Assembly: GCA_023415725.1 (NCBI GenBank)
Contig: JAEZJR010000104.1
Coordinates: 1-15,915 of the forward strand
DNA length: 15,915 nucleotides
Direction: 5' to 3'
DNA from: Acidobacteriota bacterium
GTDB lineage: Bacteria > Acidobacteriota > Blastocatellia > Pyrinomonadales > Pyrinomonadaceae
A program made the position numbers and the translations under genes. The notes under the pieces are model-generated. The model searched no databases. It was given only the letters and a program-made list of their open reading frames with translations, and was not told where the DNA came from. Positions 7,582 to 14,409 of this stretch are shown piece by piece (positions within the stretch are counted from its first letter, which is position 1; each line of letters begins with the position of its first letter).

Positions 7582-10479
7582 ATGACTCCGGAACGATGGG
7601 AAAAGGTCGGTGAGATCTTTAACGCCGCACTCGAACTCAGCGGCCCGGAGCGTTCGCAATATATAACCGAAGCTTGCGGTGACGACCAGGAACTGCGAGC
7701 CGAGGTCGAATCGCTTCTCAACGCCGGCGTCAATGCCGGCAATTTCATTTCGGAACCTGTCGTCGGGAATTTTCTACCCGGCCTCGTCGAACACATCGAA
7801 ACCCTTTCACCGGGCTCCGAGATCGGTCACTACAGGATCGAGCGAGCAATCGGCTTCGGTGGGATGGGCGAGGTTTACCTCGCGACTGACACGAAACTCG
7901 GCCGCCAGGTGGCTTTGAAGACGCTCCCTCCCGGCTTTGGGACGGATCCCTCATTTCTTCGGCGTTTCCAGACCGAAGCCCAAGCAGCTGCCAGCATAAA
8001 CCACCCGAACGCGGCCACGATATATTCAGTTGAATTTCTCGGCCAGCCCGTCATCACGATGGAATACGTCGAGGGGCAAACACTGGATCATCTGATCCCC
8101 GACGACGGTCTCGACCTCAAGCGTTTTCTCGAATGGTTCGAGCCTCTTGCTGGAGCCATCTCGCACGCCCACATGCGAGGCATCGTCCACCGCGATATCA
8201 AGCCCGGCAACATAATGATCTCGGACGACGGGACCCCTAAGATTCTCGATTTCGGACTCGCCCTGATGGAACAGAGAATGAATTCGCGACCTATGTCGAG
8301 GCTCCACGTCACAGCGCCCGGGCAGATCATTGGTACGCCTTCTTATATGTCACCCGAGCAAGCGGAGGGCAGTGAGGTGGACGCCCGCAGCGACATCTTC
8401 AGTTTCGGAACGGTGATGTACGAAGCCCTAACGGGCAAACGCCCATTCCGTGGTCCGAGTCAGGGCGAGATAGTAAAGTCGGTCATCTACGACGATCCCG
8501 AACCGATCGGTAAGGCACGTCCGCAGGTCCCCGGCATGCTTGCGAAGATGGTCGCGAGATGCCTCGAAAAGTCGCCCGGCAGACGGTTCCGCTCGATGAG
8601 CGAGGTGCACGGGATACTCAAGGAGGCGAAGAATGCGAGCGACGCCGGCGTCTCGATGGACAGTTTCGCTCGTAGGTTCTACCGCGAGGCCACTTCCCCC
8701 TCCAAATTGTGGTGGGTTGCCGCGTCCACTATTGTCCTTGTTGTCGCCGTGACTGGTTGGTATCTGTTTTCGGGATCCAACGGTCGTCCCCCTATCAATT
8801 TCGAGGGGATGACCATGCGAAAGCTGTCGCAATCGAACAACGTGGCCTTTGCTGCGATCGCCCCTGACGGAAAATCGATCGCGTACGTCACCTACGAAGA
8901 CAATGGTGACCGGGCACTTTGGTTGCGAAGGGTCAGCGACGCCAACGCGATCCAGGTCGTACCGGCGCAGCCGGTGCAGTACTGGGATTGCCCGATATTC
9001 AGCAATGACGGGGAGTTCATTTACTACATCACAGCCGGACGGACCGCCACTCATGGAACCATGTACAGGGTGCCTACGCTTGGCGGCCAACCGCGAAAGG
9101 TGGTCGACGATGTTAACCACCTCGGCAACCTCTCCCCGGACGGACGCCGCGTGTTGTTCGTTCGTTACGGCGATATAGCCCCGAACCGCTCTGCGAACGT
9201 GAACGAGACGTGGCTTATTTCCGCCAACTCGGTCGACGGCAGCGACGAGCAGGTGGTCGTGACGGTCCAGGGCGAGACCGTAGTCCGGGAGCCGCGATAT
9301 TCCACCGACGGCAAGAAGATCTTTTTCCTGAAGCGCGAACTGATCGACGAGGTCGAATATTGGTCGATCATGTCCGCGGGGGCGGACGGAACGGATCAGA
9401 CCCAGGTAGTACGTCAGCGTGCCCGAATCGGTGAAATGGCAGTGCTGCAAAGGGCGAGCGGGCTCCTTGCGGCCGCCATCGATCCCGCTTCCAACCGGCG
9501 CCAGCTATATTACGTCGCCTTGCCGGGCGGCCGAATGACCCGCGTCACCAACGACCTTAATTCATATGTAGGCGTCAGCGTGGACCGCGATGGGCGAAAT
9601 ATCGTTTCGACCCAGCGTTCCGAGGAGAACCGCGTCTGGATAGGTGAGGCCGACGGATTCCGAGGCCTAAAGCCGATAACGCGCGAACCTATCGCAAACC
9701 AAGGTGTTGATTGGACACCCGACGGCCGCGTCGTCTATGACGGGTTCGACAACAACAGGATGCATATCTGGATCGCGGACGCCGACGGCAGGAACGCTCT
9801 TCAGCTCACTCCGCCGGATTCGGACGACTCTGAGCCGCACGTCTCAGGCGACGGGCGGTATATCGTTTTCACATCGAGGCGTGCGGGTTATAACCAGGTC
9901 TGGCGGATGGATATCGACGGTGGTAACCAGATCCTGCTCGCGGACGTGCCGGGCATCGCCCAGTACCCGCGGTTCGAGGCGGACGGCGAAACGGTCGTAA
10001 TTCGCTGGTTCAATGAAGGTTCCGCTCCCCTTGCACGTGTTTCCGTGCATGGCGGGCCGGTCAGAGGGATCGAGGGACTTCCGCGTTCTGTCGCGTACTA
10101 TTGGGCGTCTTCCCCGGATGGAAAACGGTACGCGTATTCGGCTACCGATCCGGCGACCGGGAGGATGTACGTCATCGTGAAAACGATCGGTGTCGATGGC
10201 CCCGGGATCCGACTGGACATTACGCCCTCGCGGATCTTTAAGTGGATGCCGGACGGCTCTTCTCTCGTCTACCAAGAGAGGCTCGATACGGACAACCCGC
10301 TCACGAAAATATTCACGATCGATCCGGACAAGCCCCAACCGAAACTTCTATACTCGACCGGATCGGACGAACTGATCGATGTGCGGTTCTCGCGCGACAG
10401 GAAAAAGGTAGCGGTGGTGCGCGGCCGGCCGATCACCGATGCGGTGATGCTTTCGGCCTCGGAGGCTGCCCAGAATTGA
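7582..10479 (+). CDS. Membrane Ser/Thr protein kinase (PknB-type) with PD40/TolB-like beta-propeller
   Basis: A 965-aa receptor-like kinase. Residues 1-50 (TPERWEKVGEIFNAALELSG onward) form a helical module often seen in acidobacterial kinases. The kinase domain covers about 84-350: glycine loop IGFGGMGEVY (90-99), VALK Lys113, HRDIKPGN (203-210), DFG (223-225) and GTPSYMSPEQ, so all catalytic residues are present. A single membrane span lies at about 376-396 (LWWVAASTIVLVVAVTGWYL), putting the rest outside the cytoplasm. The C-terminal 550 residues contain PD40/TolB-like propeller repeats with recurring units such as IAPDGKSIAYVTYED, NLSPDGRRVLFVRYGD, VSGDGRYIVFTSRR and SSPDGKRYAYSATD. The sensed ligand is unknown. 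A TTG at 7579 is in frame directly before this ATG; I prefer the ATG. It forms an operon with the sigma gene and ends at a palindromic terminator. Confidence 0.92.
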   Translation: MTPERWEKVGEIFNAALELSGPERSQYITEACGDDQELRAEVESLLNAGVNAGNFISEPVVGNFLPGLVEHIETLSPGSEIGHYRIERAIGFGGMGEVYLATDTKLGRQVALKTLPPGFGTDPSFLRRFQTEAQAAASINHPNAATIYSVEFLGQPVITMEYVEGQTLDHLIPDDGLDLKRFLEWFEPLAGAISHAHMRGIVHRDIKPGNIMISDDGTPKILDFGLALMEQRMNSRPMSRLHVTAPGQIIGTPSYMSPEQAEGSEVDARSDIFSFGTVMYEALTGKRPFRGPSQGEIVKSVIYDDPEPIGKARPQVPGMLAKMVARCLEKSPGRRFRSMSEVHGILKEAKNASDAGVSMDSFARRFYREATSPSKLWWVAASTIVLVVAVTGWYLFSGSNGRPPINFEGMTMRKLSQSNNVAFAAIAPDGKSIAYVTYEDNGDRALWLRRVSDANAIQVVPAQPVQYWDCPIFSNDGEFIYYITAGRTATHGTMYRVPTLGGQPRKVVDDVNHLGNLSPDGRRVLFVRYGDIAPNRSANVNETWLISANSVDGSDEQVVVTVQGETVVREPRYSTDGKKIFFLKRELIDEVEYWSIMSAGADGTDQTQVVRQRARIGEMAVLQRASGLLAAAIDPASNRRQLYYVALPGGRMTRVTNDLNSYVGVSVDRDGRNIVSTQRSEENRVWIGEADGFRGLKPITREPIANQGVDWTPDGRVVYDGFDNNRMHIWIADADGRNALQLTPPDSDDSEPHVSGDGRYIVFTSRRAGYNQVWRMDIDGGNQILLADVPGIAQYPRFEADGETVVIRWFNEGSAPLARVSVHGGPVRGIEGLPRSVAYYWASSPDGKRYAYSATDPATGRMYVIVKTIGVDGPGIRLDITPSRIFKWMPDGSSLVYQERLDTDNPLTKIFTIDPDKPQPKLLYSTGSDELIDVRFSRDRKKVAVVRGRPITDAVMLSASEAAQN

Positions 10480-10493
10480 TAGCTGGGAAAACG

Positions 10494-10525
10494 AAAAAGC
10501 CGCAGCAAATTTGCTGCGGCTTTTT
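10494..10525. terminator. Bidirectional intrinsic terminator
   Basis: A perfect palindrome has 15-bp arms (10494-10508 with 10511-10525) whose GC core is GCCGCAGC and whose outer ends are A5 and T5. It therefore works on both strands. On plus it ends the sigma-kinase operon, 15 bp after the stop; on minus it ends the tRNA operon, 8 bp past tRNA-Asp. Confidence 0.93.
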
Positions 10526-10533
10526 AACTTAAG

Positions 10534-10610
10534 TGGCGGGGCCGACGGGGCTCGAACCCGCGACCTCCAACGTGACAGGCTGGCGTTCTAACCAACTGAA
10601 CTACGACCCC
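10534..10610 (-). tRNA. tRNA-Asp (GTC)
   Basis: The minus strand folds as a complete 77-nt tRNA. The acceptor arm is GGGGTCG with CGGCCCC, the discriminator is G, and CCA is encoded in the DNA (10534-10536). The D-arm contains AGTTCAGTTGGTTAGA. The anticodon stem CCAGC/GTTGG holds loop CTGTCAC with anticodon GTC. The T-arm is GCGGGTTCGAGCCCCG. G73 is the usual identity element of tRNA-Asp. It lies 38 bp downstream of tRNA-Val and just ahead of the shared terminator. Confidence 0.97.
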
Positions 10611-10648
10611 GCGAAGGCAGTGAAAAAAACTATTCTCAACTGTCGAAC

Positions 10649-10724
10649 TGGTGGGCACGAAGGGACTCGAACCCCTAACTTCCTCCTTGTAAGGGAGGCT
10701 GTCTACCAATTGACGTACATGCCC
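10649..10724 (-). tRNA. tRNA-Val (TAC)
   Basis: A 76-nt tRNA on the minus strand. The acceptor arm is GGGCATG with CGTGCCC, the discriminator is A, and CCA is encoded (10649-10651). The anticodon stem CCTCC/GGAGG holds loop CTTACAA with anticodon TAC, and the T-arm contains AGGGGTTCGAGTCCCTT. The D-stem reads CGTC against GACA, so the usual G10-C25 pair is replaced by a C10/A25 mismatch, and the T-stem has one G-T wobble. The overall fold is still clear. It is the first gene of the two-tRNA operon. Confidence 0.95.
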
Positions 10725-10738
10725 TGAAAACTGTCTGT

Positions 10739-10771
10739 TTGGCGGCATTGACCGGGTGAACCCGGTGCCAA
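10739..10771 (-). other. Leader hairpin upstream of tRNA-Val
   Basis: A perfect 6-bp stem ACCGGG/CCCGGT with a 4-nt loop (10751-10766) can be extended by an outer TTGGC/GCCAA pairing (10739-10743 with 10767-10771) across a one-sided 7-nt bulge. It lies between the boxA-like motif and the tRNA-Val 5' end. It has no T-run, so it is not a terminator; an RNase processing or antitermination role is possible. Confidence 0.55.
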
Positions 10772-10772
10772 C

Positions 10773-10784
10773 TGTTAAAGAACC
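10773..10784 (-). promoter_or_regulatory. boxA-like antitermination motif in tRNA leader
   Basis: The minus strand reads GGTTCTTTAACA, matching the rRNA boxA sequence TGCTCTTTAACA at ten of twelve positions. It starts about 26 nt after the predicted transcription start and precedes a hairpin. In rRNA operons boxA recruits NusB/NusE to resist Rho; here it heads a short tRNA operon. Confidence 0.6.
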
Positions 10785-10816
10785 CATCGCATCCGCCGTG
10801 CGGAAGGCGAACCTCA

Positions 10817-10846
10817 ATCCTACGAAAATCGTTTCCGAACTGTCAA
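10817..10846 (-). promoter_or_regulatory. Promoter of the tRNA-Val/tRNA-Asp operon
   Basis: A perfect -35 TTGACA (10846-10841) is followed by an 18-bp spacer and the -10 TAGGAT (10822-10817, four of six). Transcription would start near 10810, with a leader of about 85 nt before tRNA-Val. The -35 begins 1 bp after the stop codon of the exported-protein gene on the same strand. This is the strongest -35 in the window. Confidence 0.75.
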
Positions 10847-10847
10847 G

Positions 10848-11651
10848 TTAGCCTGCGATGTTCAACCTGCCGGAATTGAACCGCACTTTATTCGGCTCTA
10901 CCTGTAGTACTGTCTTGATCAATTCCCCGGCGAGTTGACGAAAGGCGGTCACAGAGTTCACGTCACCGCCCTCCTTCGATAGTACGTGACCGGCGAGCAC
11001 AAGGCCGCCGCACGCGACGAGCATCTCGTACATTTCCTGTTTCTCTGCGTCCGTCATCTTCGACATTTCCGGGAGGCCATTTAGCGTATCGTTGAGCCCG
11101 TCCCAGAGCTGGTCGATGGCCTCGTCCGACGGCTCAGGATCGTTATGGTAAACGGTTACGGTTGACGCGATGAAGAATGTCAGAGCAGCCGAAAGGTTGT
11201 TGGCTCGGCCCCGTTTCGTGACCTCCTTCTCGAACTCGGTCCGCGTTGTCGTCACTAACTGCCGTACAAGCTCCTTCTCGGTCGGATTGGTGCTAAGGGC
11301 CGAAGCGAACCGCTCGACGAAATCCGTTCCCGTGGTCGGGTAGAAGTCGGTGTATGAAGGCTGTATTTGCGTTGATGCGTCTGAAGGTTCGGCCGAGGGG
11401 CGCCTCGCGGTCACGGCGTTCGGCGTTGTCCGCACGGTGGTCGCCCGAGCTTTCGTCGTCCTGGACTTCGCGACCGCAGCCTTCAAAAGCCCGCCGTTTA
11501 ATTTCTGCTGCACACCTCTTGCTGCCGTTGAACGCGCTGCCCCTTCGAAGACGCGCCCGATTCCCGCCTTGGCCCCGCCGGCTTGTGTTTGAGCCGAGGC
11601 CGAGATCGCTCTGGTCAGCGCGATCAAAATCGTTAATAACTTGCCCTTCAT
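10848..11651 (-). CDS. Exported protein, DUF6683-like
   Basis: A 267-aa protein with a likely Sec signal peptide (MKGKLLTILIALTRAISASA, with cleavage plausible after Ala20). An arginine in the hydrophobic stretch is unusual. Residues 21-95 are low-complexity Ala/Thr/Arg-rich and probably unstructured. The folded part starts at about 98 (SYTDFYPTTGTDFVERFASA) and is mostly helical, with EFEKEVTKRGRANNLSAALT, then FFIASTVTVYH and a long C-terminal helix region ending VEPNKVRFNSGRLNIAG. The layout resembles the uncharacterised DUF6683 family; this is from recollection of the family pattern, not a search. It is transcribed alone, divergently from the TPR kinase. No function can be assigned. Confidence 0.8.
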   Translation of the reverse strand: MKGKLLTILIALTRAISASAQTQAGGAKAGIGRVFEGAARSTAARGVQQKLNGGLLKAAVAKSRTTKARATTVRTTPNAVTARRPSAEPSDASTQIQPSYTDFYPTTGTDFVERFASALSTNPTEKELVRQLVTTTRTEFEKEVTKRGRANNLSAALTFFIASTVTVYHNDPEPSDEAIDQLWDGLNDTLNGLPEMSKMTDAEKQEMYEMLVACGGLVLAGHVLSKEGGDVNSVTAFRQLAGELIKTVLQVEPNKVRFNSGRLNIAG

Positions 11652-11714
11652 TTTCGAAAATTCTACATCAACTTAACGTGTTCCGCGCTGTTCAATATCC
11701 TCACGCGGACGTTG

Positions 11715-11777
11715 TGCTAAAATCGGCTCATCGCGCACGATCGTCTTTTCCGGGAATTATCACCCGGCATCAGACGA
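11715..11777 (+). promoter_or_regulatory. Candidate extended -10 promoter and leader hairpin for the TPR kinase
   Basis: TGCTAAAAT (11715-11723) is an extended -10 motif, with five of six matches in the hexamer, but it has no good -35. The transcript would have a leader of about 110 nt. Within it, TCGTCT (11741-11746) pairs with AGACGA (11772-11777), and CCGGG (11750-11754) pairs inside that with CCCGG (11763-11767), making a two-tier hairpin around an AT-rich loop. No T-run follows. The rest of the 189-bp gap shows nothing further. Confidence 0.35.
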
Positions 11778-11840
11778 CTTGGTGACTGCGAGCCTATTTT
11801 CTCTCCTCAAAGGCCCGCTCCGCCGCGAACCGCGATCGAA

Positions 11841-14405
11841 ATGGAGCCCACCCGCTGGAATAAGATAATGGACGCCTACGCACACGCCGCCGAACTGGTG
11901 GAAGGTGATATCGCGCCTTTCCTCGATTCCCTTCCCGCGGAGATCCGGCCCGAGATCGAAAAGCTACTTGCCGCCGAACGCGACGCAGGCGACTTTATGG
12001 AAAGCCCGGTATTCGTCGACCCGGAGATCTCGTCGAAGTGGGACCTGTCCAACGAGAAGCACCCTGCCGAGATCGACGGCTACACAATAATCGAACCGAT
12101 CGGCATCGGCGGGATGGGCACTGTTTACCTCGCCGAACGGCAAGGCGAAGGATTCTCCCAAAAGGTGGCTTTGAAGGTCATCAAGCGCGGGATGGACACG
12201 CATACCGTGCTTAGACGGTTCCTGACGGAACGCCGCATCCTCGCCGATCTTGAACATCCAAACATCGCACGAATGCTCGACGGCGGTTCAACCGAGGATG
12301 GTTCCCCGTATTTCGTGATGGAGTACGTGAAGGGTGAACCGCTGCGGGCATACTGCGACAAGTACGCCCTCGATATTCGCTCGCGCCTTCGAATCTTCGC
12401 CAAGGTCTGCTCGGCGGTGAATTACGCCCATCAGAAACTCATCGTCCACCGCGACATCAAACCTTCAAATATCCTCGTAACCGAGGACGGCGAACCTAAA
12501 CTCCTGGACTTTGGGATCGCGAAACTTCTCAATCCGGATCGCACCGCGTCCGACCAAGCAGCCACCGCGACGAACTTCCGCGTGATGACGCCGGAGTATG
12601 CATCGCCGGAACAACTTCGAGGCTCTCCGACGACAACTTTGACGGACGTCTACAGCCTTGGCGTCGTGCTTTACGAATTGCTCACCGGCATCCGCCCTTA
12701 CAAGGCTGAAGGCGGCAACCCGATCGCGATCATTCAGGCGATGACGTCGAGGGAGCCGATCAAACCGTCGGTCGCTGCCGGTTCAGGACGGGGCGAAGAG
12801 ACCCTTGCGGACGAAAAGTTCACTGAACTGATCGAGATCCATACTACAGGCGACGCTCCGATCCGTTCCGTCACGCACACCGCTACGCCGGACGCCAAGG
12901 CCCTCCGCGGCGACCTGGACAACATCGTGATGATGGCGATCCGCCGCGAGTCGGAACGCCGATACCAGTCGGTACAAGAGTTCCTCGACGACATCGAGCG
13001 TTATCTTAACGGCTTGCCGGTCAAGGCAACCGAGGATTCGCTTCGCTACCGCATAGGCAAGTTCGTCGGGCGGCACCGAGCGGCTGTTTCCGCCGCAGTT
13101 GTGGTCGCCGTCGCCCTAATCGCTGCCGCAGCGATCACTGGATATCAATACAGGCAAGCCAGCATCGAACGAGCCAGGGCCGAGGCCCGTTTCGCCGAAG
13201 GCCGCAAGTTCGCGAGCGCCGTCATCTACAACCACTACGAGCGGATCAAGGACCTCCCCGGTTCGACCGAGGCGAAGGCGAGCCTGATCGCGGATGCGGT
13301 AAATTACCTCGACGCCGTCTCGAAGGACAGCTCAGGCGATGCGGAGTTTCAACGCGAGCTCGCAAAGGCGTACACCAAGCTGGCTGAGATACAGGGCGTC
13401 AGCACCGGCTCCGGCGACCTCGGCGAACATGCCTCCGCGCGGGCCAGCCTCGAAAAAGCGATCGGTCTTCTCGATCAGCTTGTGAAAGCGAACCCGGCAA
13501 GCGCGGAGGATCAGCGGCTTCTCGCTCGGTCATATTCGAATCTCTCGTACCTTGTTCCGCCGAGCGAGAGTGCGGACCTCGTGGACCGTTCCTTCGAGAT
13601 CTACAAACTCCTCCGTTCGTTGAACCCGAACAAGGAACAGGCGGAATACGATTACGCGGGAGCTCTTTGGGACCAGGCCAATCAGATACGGGCGAAAGGC
13701 GACGCCGCAGCTGCGATCAAGCATTTCAATGAAGCGGCCGAAATCTATGAATCCCTCTACAAGACCACCGGAAACACACGCTATCGCCGAAGCGCTTCGC
13801 TGACCTACAAGAATGTCGGAAGCGTGTACCGCGTCACGGGCGATCCGGCCGCCTCGCTCGCGTCGTACGAAAAGGCCCTCGCCTACGATAAGCAGATCGC
13901 CGCGGATTCCCCCGACAATGTCGAAGCGACGATCGGCCTGTCATTCAGCCGTCGCGGTGTCGGCGAAGCATTGACCGATCTGAAGCAGTTCGACCGTGCA
14001 TTAGCAGAATTTAACACAGCCGTCGAGATCCAGGAGAGTGTGTTCGCTGAGGACACAAAGAATGCCTTTCTCGCCGACGCTTTGAGCGAAACATACAGCG
14101 GCCTCGCCGTCCTCCACCGCGAGCGATCAGAATACGCCAAGGCGGAATCGTACTTCCAGAAGGTGTTCGAGATGGAACGTGACACCTCGAGCGATGCGGC
14201 CAATACGCTCAGGCGCCTATACACGGCTAAAGCTCATCTCGAGTACGCGGAGTTGCTTTTAAGAAGAAATGGCCCCGGTGAAAAGGCCCGCTCGGAACTG
14301 CAGAAGGCTCTCGCCATATTCAATGAAACGAACGCAAGCGGATCGCTCGACCCCGCATTCATTCCATTCCACGAGCGTGCCAAAGCCCTGCTCTCGAAGG
14401 TTTGA
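11841..14405 (+). CDS. Membrane Ser/Thr protein kinase with C-terminal TPR region
   Basis: An 854-aa PknB-like kinase. The N-terminal 60 residues (TRWNKIMDAYAHAAEL through AERDAGDFMESPV) match in layout the helical module of the other kinase in this window. The catalytic domain spans about 80-390: IGIGGMGTVY (87-96), Lys112 in VALKVIK, HRDIKPSN (203-210), DFGIAK (223-228) and TPEYASPEQLRG. An acidic insertion of about 45 residues (310-354) precedes LRGDLDNIVMMAIRRE. A membrane span lies at about 414-434. The extracytoplasmic half (450-854) is helical with TPR-like units, for example ASLASYEKALAYDKQIAADS, ALAEFNTAVEIQESVF and AKAESYFQKVFEM, suggesting protein-protein sensing. No sigma factor is adjacent, unlike the first kinase. 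No Shine-Dalgarno is evident. Catalytic residues are complete. Confidence 0.93.
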   Translation: MEPTRWNKIMDAYAHAAELVEGDIAPFLDSLPAEIRPEIEKLLAAERDAGDFMESPVFVDPEISSKWDLSNEKHPAEIDGYTIIEPIGIGGMGTVYLAERQGEGFSQKVALKVIKRGMDTHTVLRRFLTERRILADLEHPNIARMLDGGSTEDGSPYFVMEYVKGEPLRAYCDKYALDIRSRLRIFAKVCSAVNYAHQKLIVHRDIKPSNILVTEDGEPKLLDFGIAKLLNPDRTASDQAATATNFRVMTPEYASPEQLRGSPTTTLTDVYSLGVVLYELLTGIRPYKAEGGNPIAIIQAMTSREPIKPSVAAGSGRGEETLADEKFTELIEIHTTGDAPIRSVTHTATPDAKALRGDLDNIVMMAIRRESERRYQSVQEFLDDIERYLNGLPVKATEDSLRYRIGKFVGRHRAAVSAAVVVAVALIAAAAITGYQYRQASIERARAEARFAEGRKFASAVIYNHYERIKDLPGSTEAKASLIADAVNYLDAVSKDSSGDAEFQRELAKAYTKLAEIQGVSTGSGDLGEHASARASLEKAIGLLDQLVKANPASAEDQRLLARSYSNLSYLVPPSESADLVDRSFEIYKLLRSLNPNKEQAEYDYAGALWDQANQIRAKGDAAAAIKHFNEAAEIYESLYKTTGNTRYRRSASLTYKNVGSVYRVTGDPAASLASYEKALAYDKQIAADSPDNVEATIGLSFSRRGVGEALTDLKQFDRALAEFNTAVEIQESVFAEDTKNAFLADALSETYSGLAVLHRERSEYAKAESYFQKVFEMERDTSSDAANTLRRLYTAKAHLEYAELLLRRNGPGEKARSELQKALAIFNETNASGSLDPAFIPFHERAKALLSKV

Positions 14406-14409
14406 TAAT

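Noticed and set aside
8428..9450. 340-codon minus-strand frame opposite the propeller kinase
   Set aside because: It lies wholly within the clear kinase gene, is rich in Arg/His/Asp with no recognisable motif, and has no neighbours on that strand.
10533..10727. Plus-strand ORF containing GPTGLEPATS and GHEGTRTPN
   Set aside because: These are well-known artefact peptides produced by translating the antisense strand of tRNA genes; tRNA-Asp and tRNA-Val occupy the region.
10524..10817. Minus-strand ORF ending with VVQLVRTPACHVGGRGFEPR
   Set aside because: It is another common false ORF, made by reading straight through the tRNA-Asp and tRNA-Val genes.
11354..11785. Plus-strand ORF opposite the exported protein
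   Set aside because: Its Arg/Pro/Ser-rich composition mirrors the Ala/Thr/Arg-rich low-complexity region on the other strand; there is no independent support.
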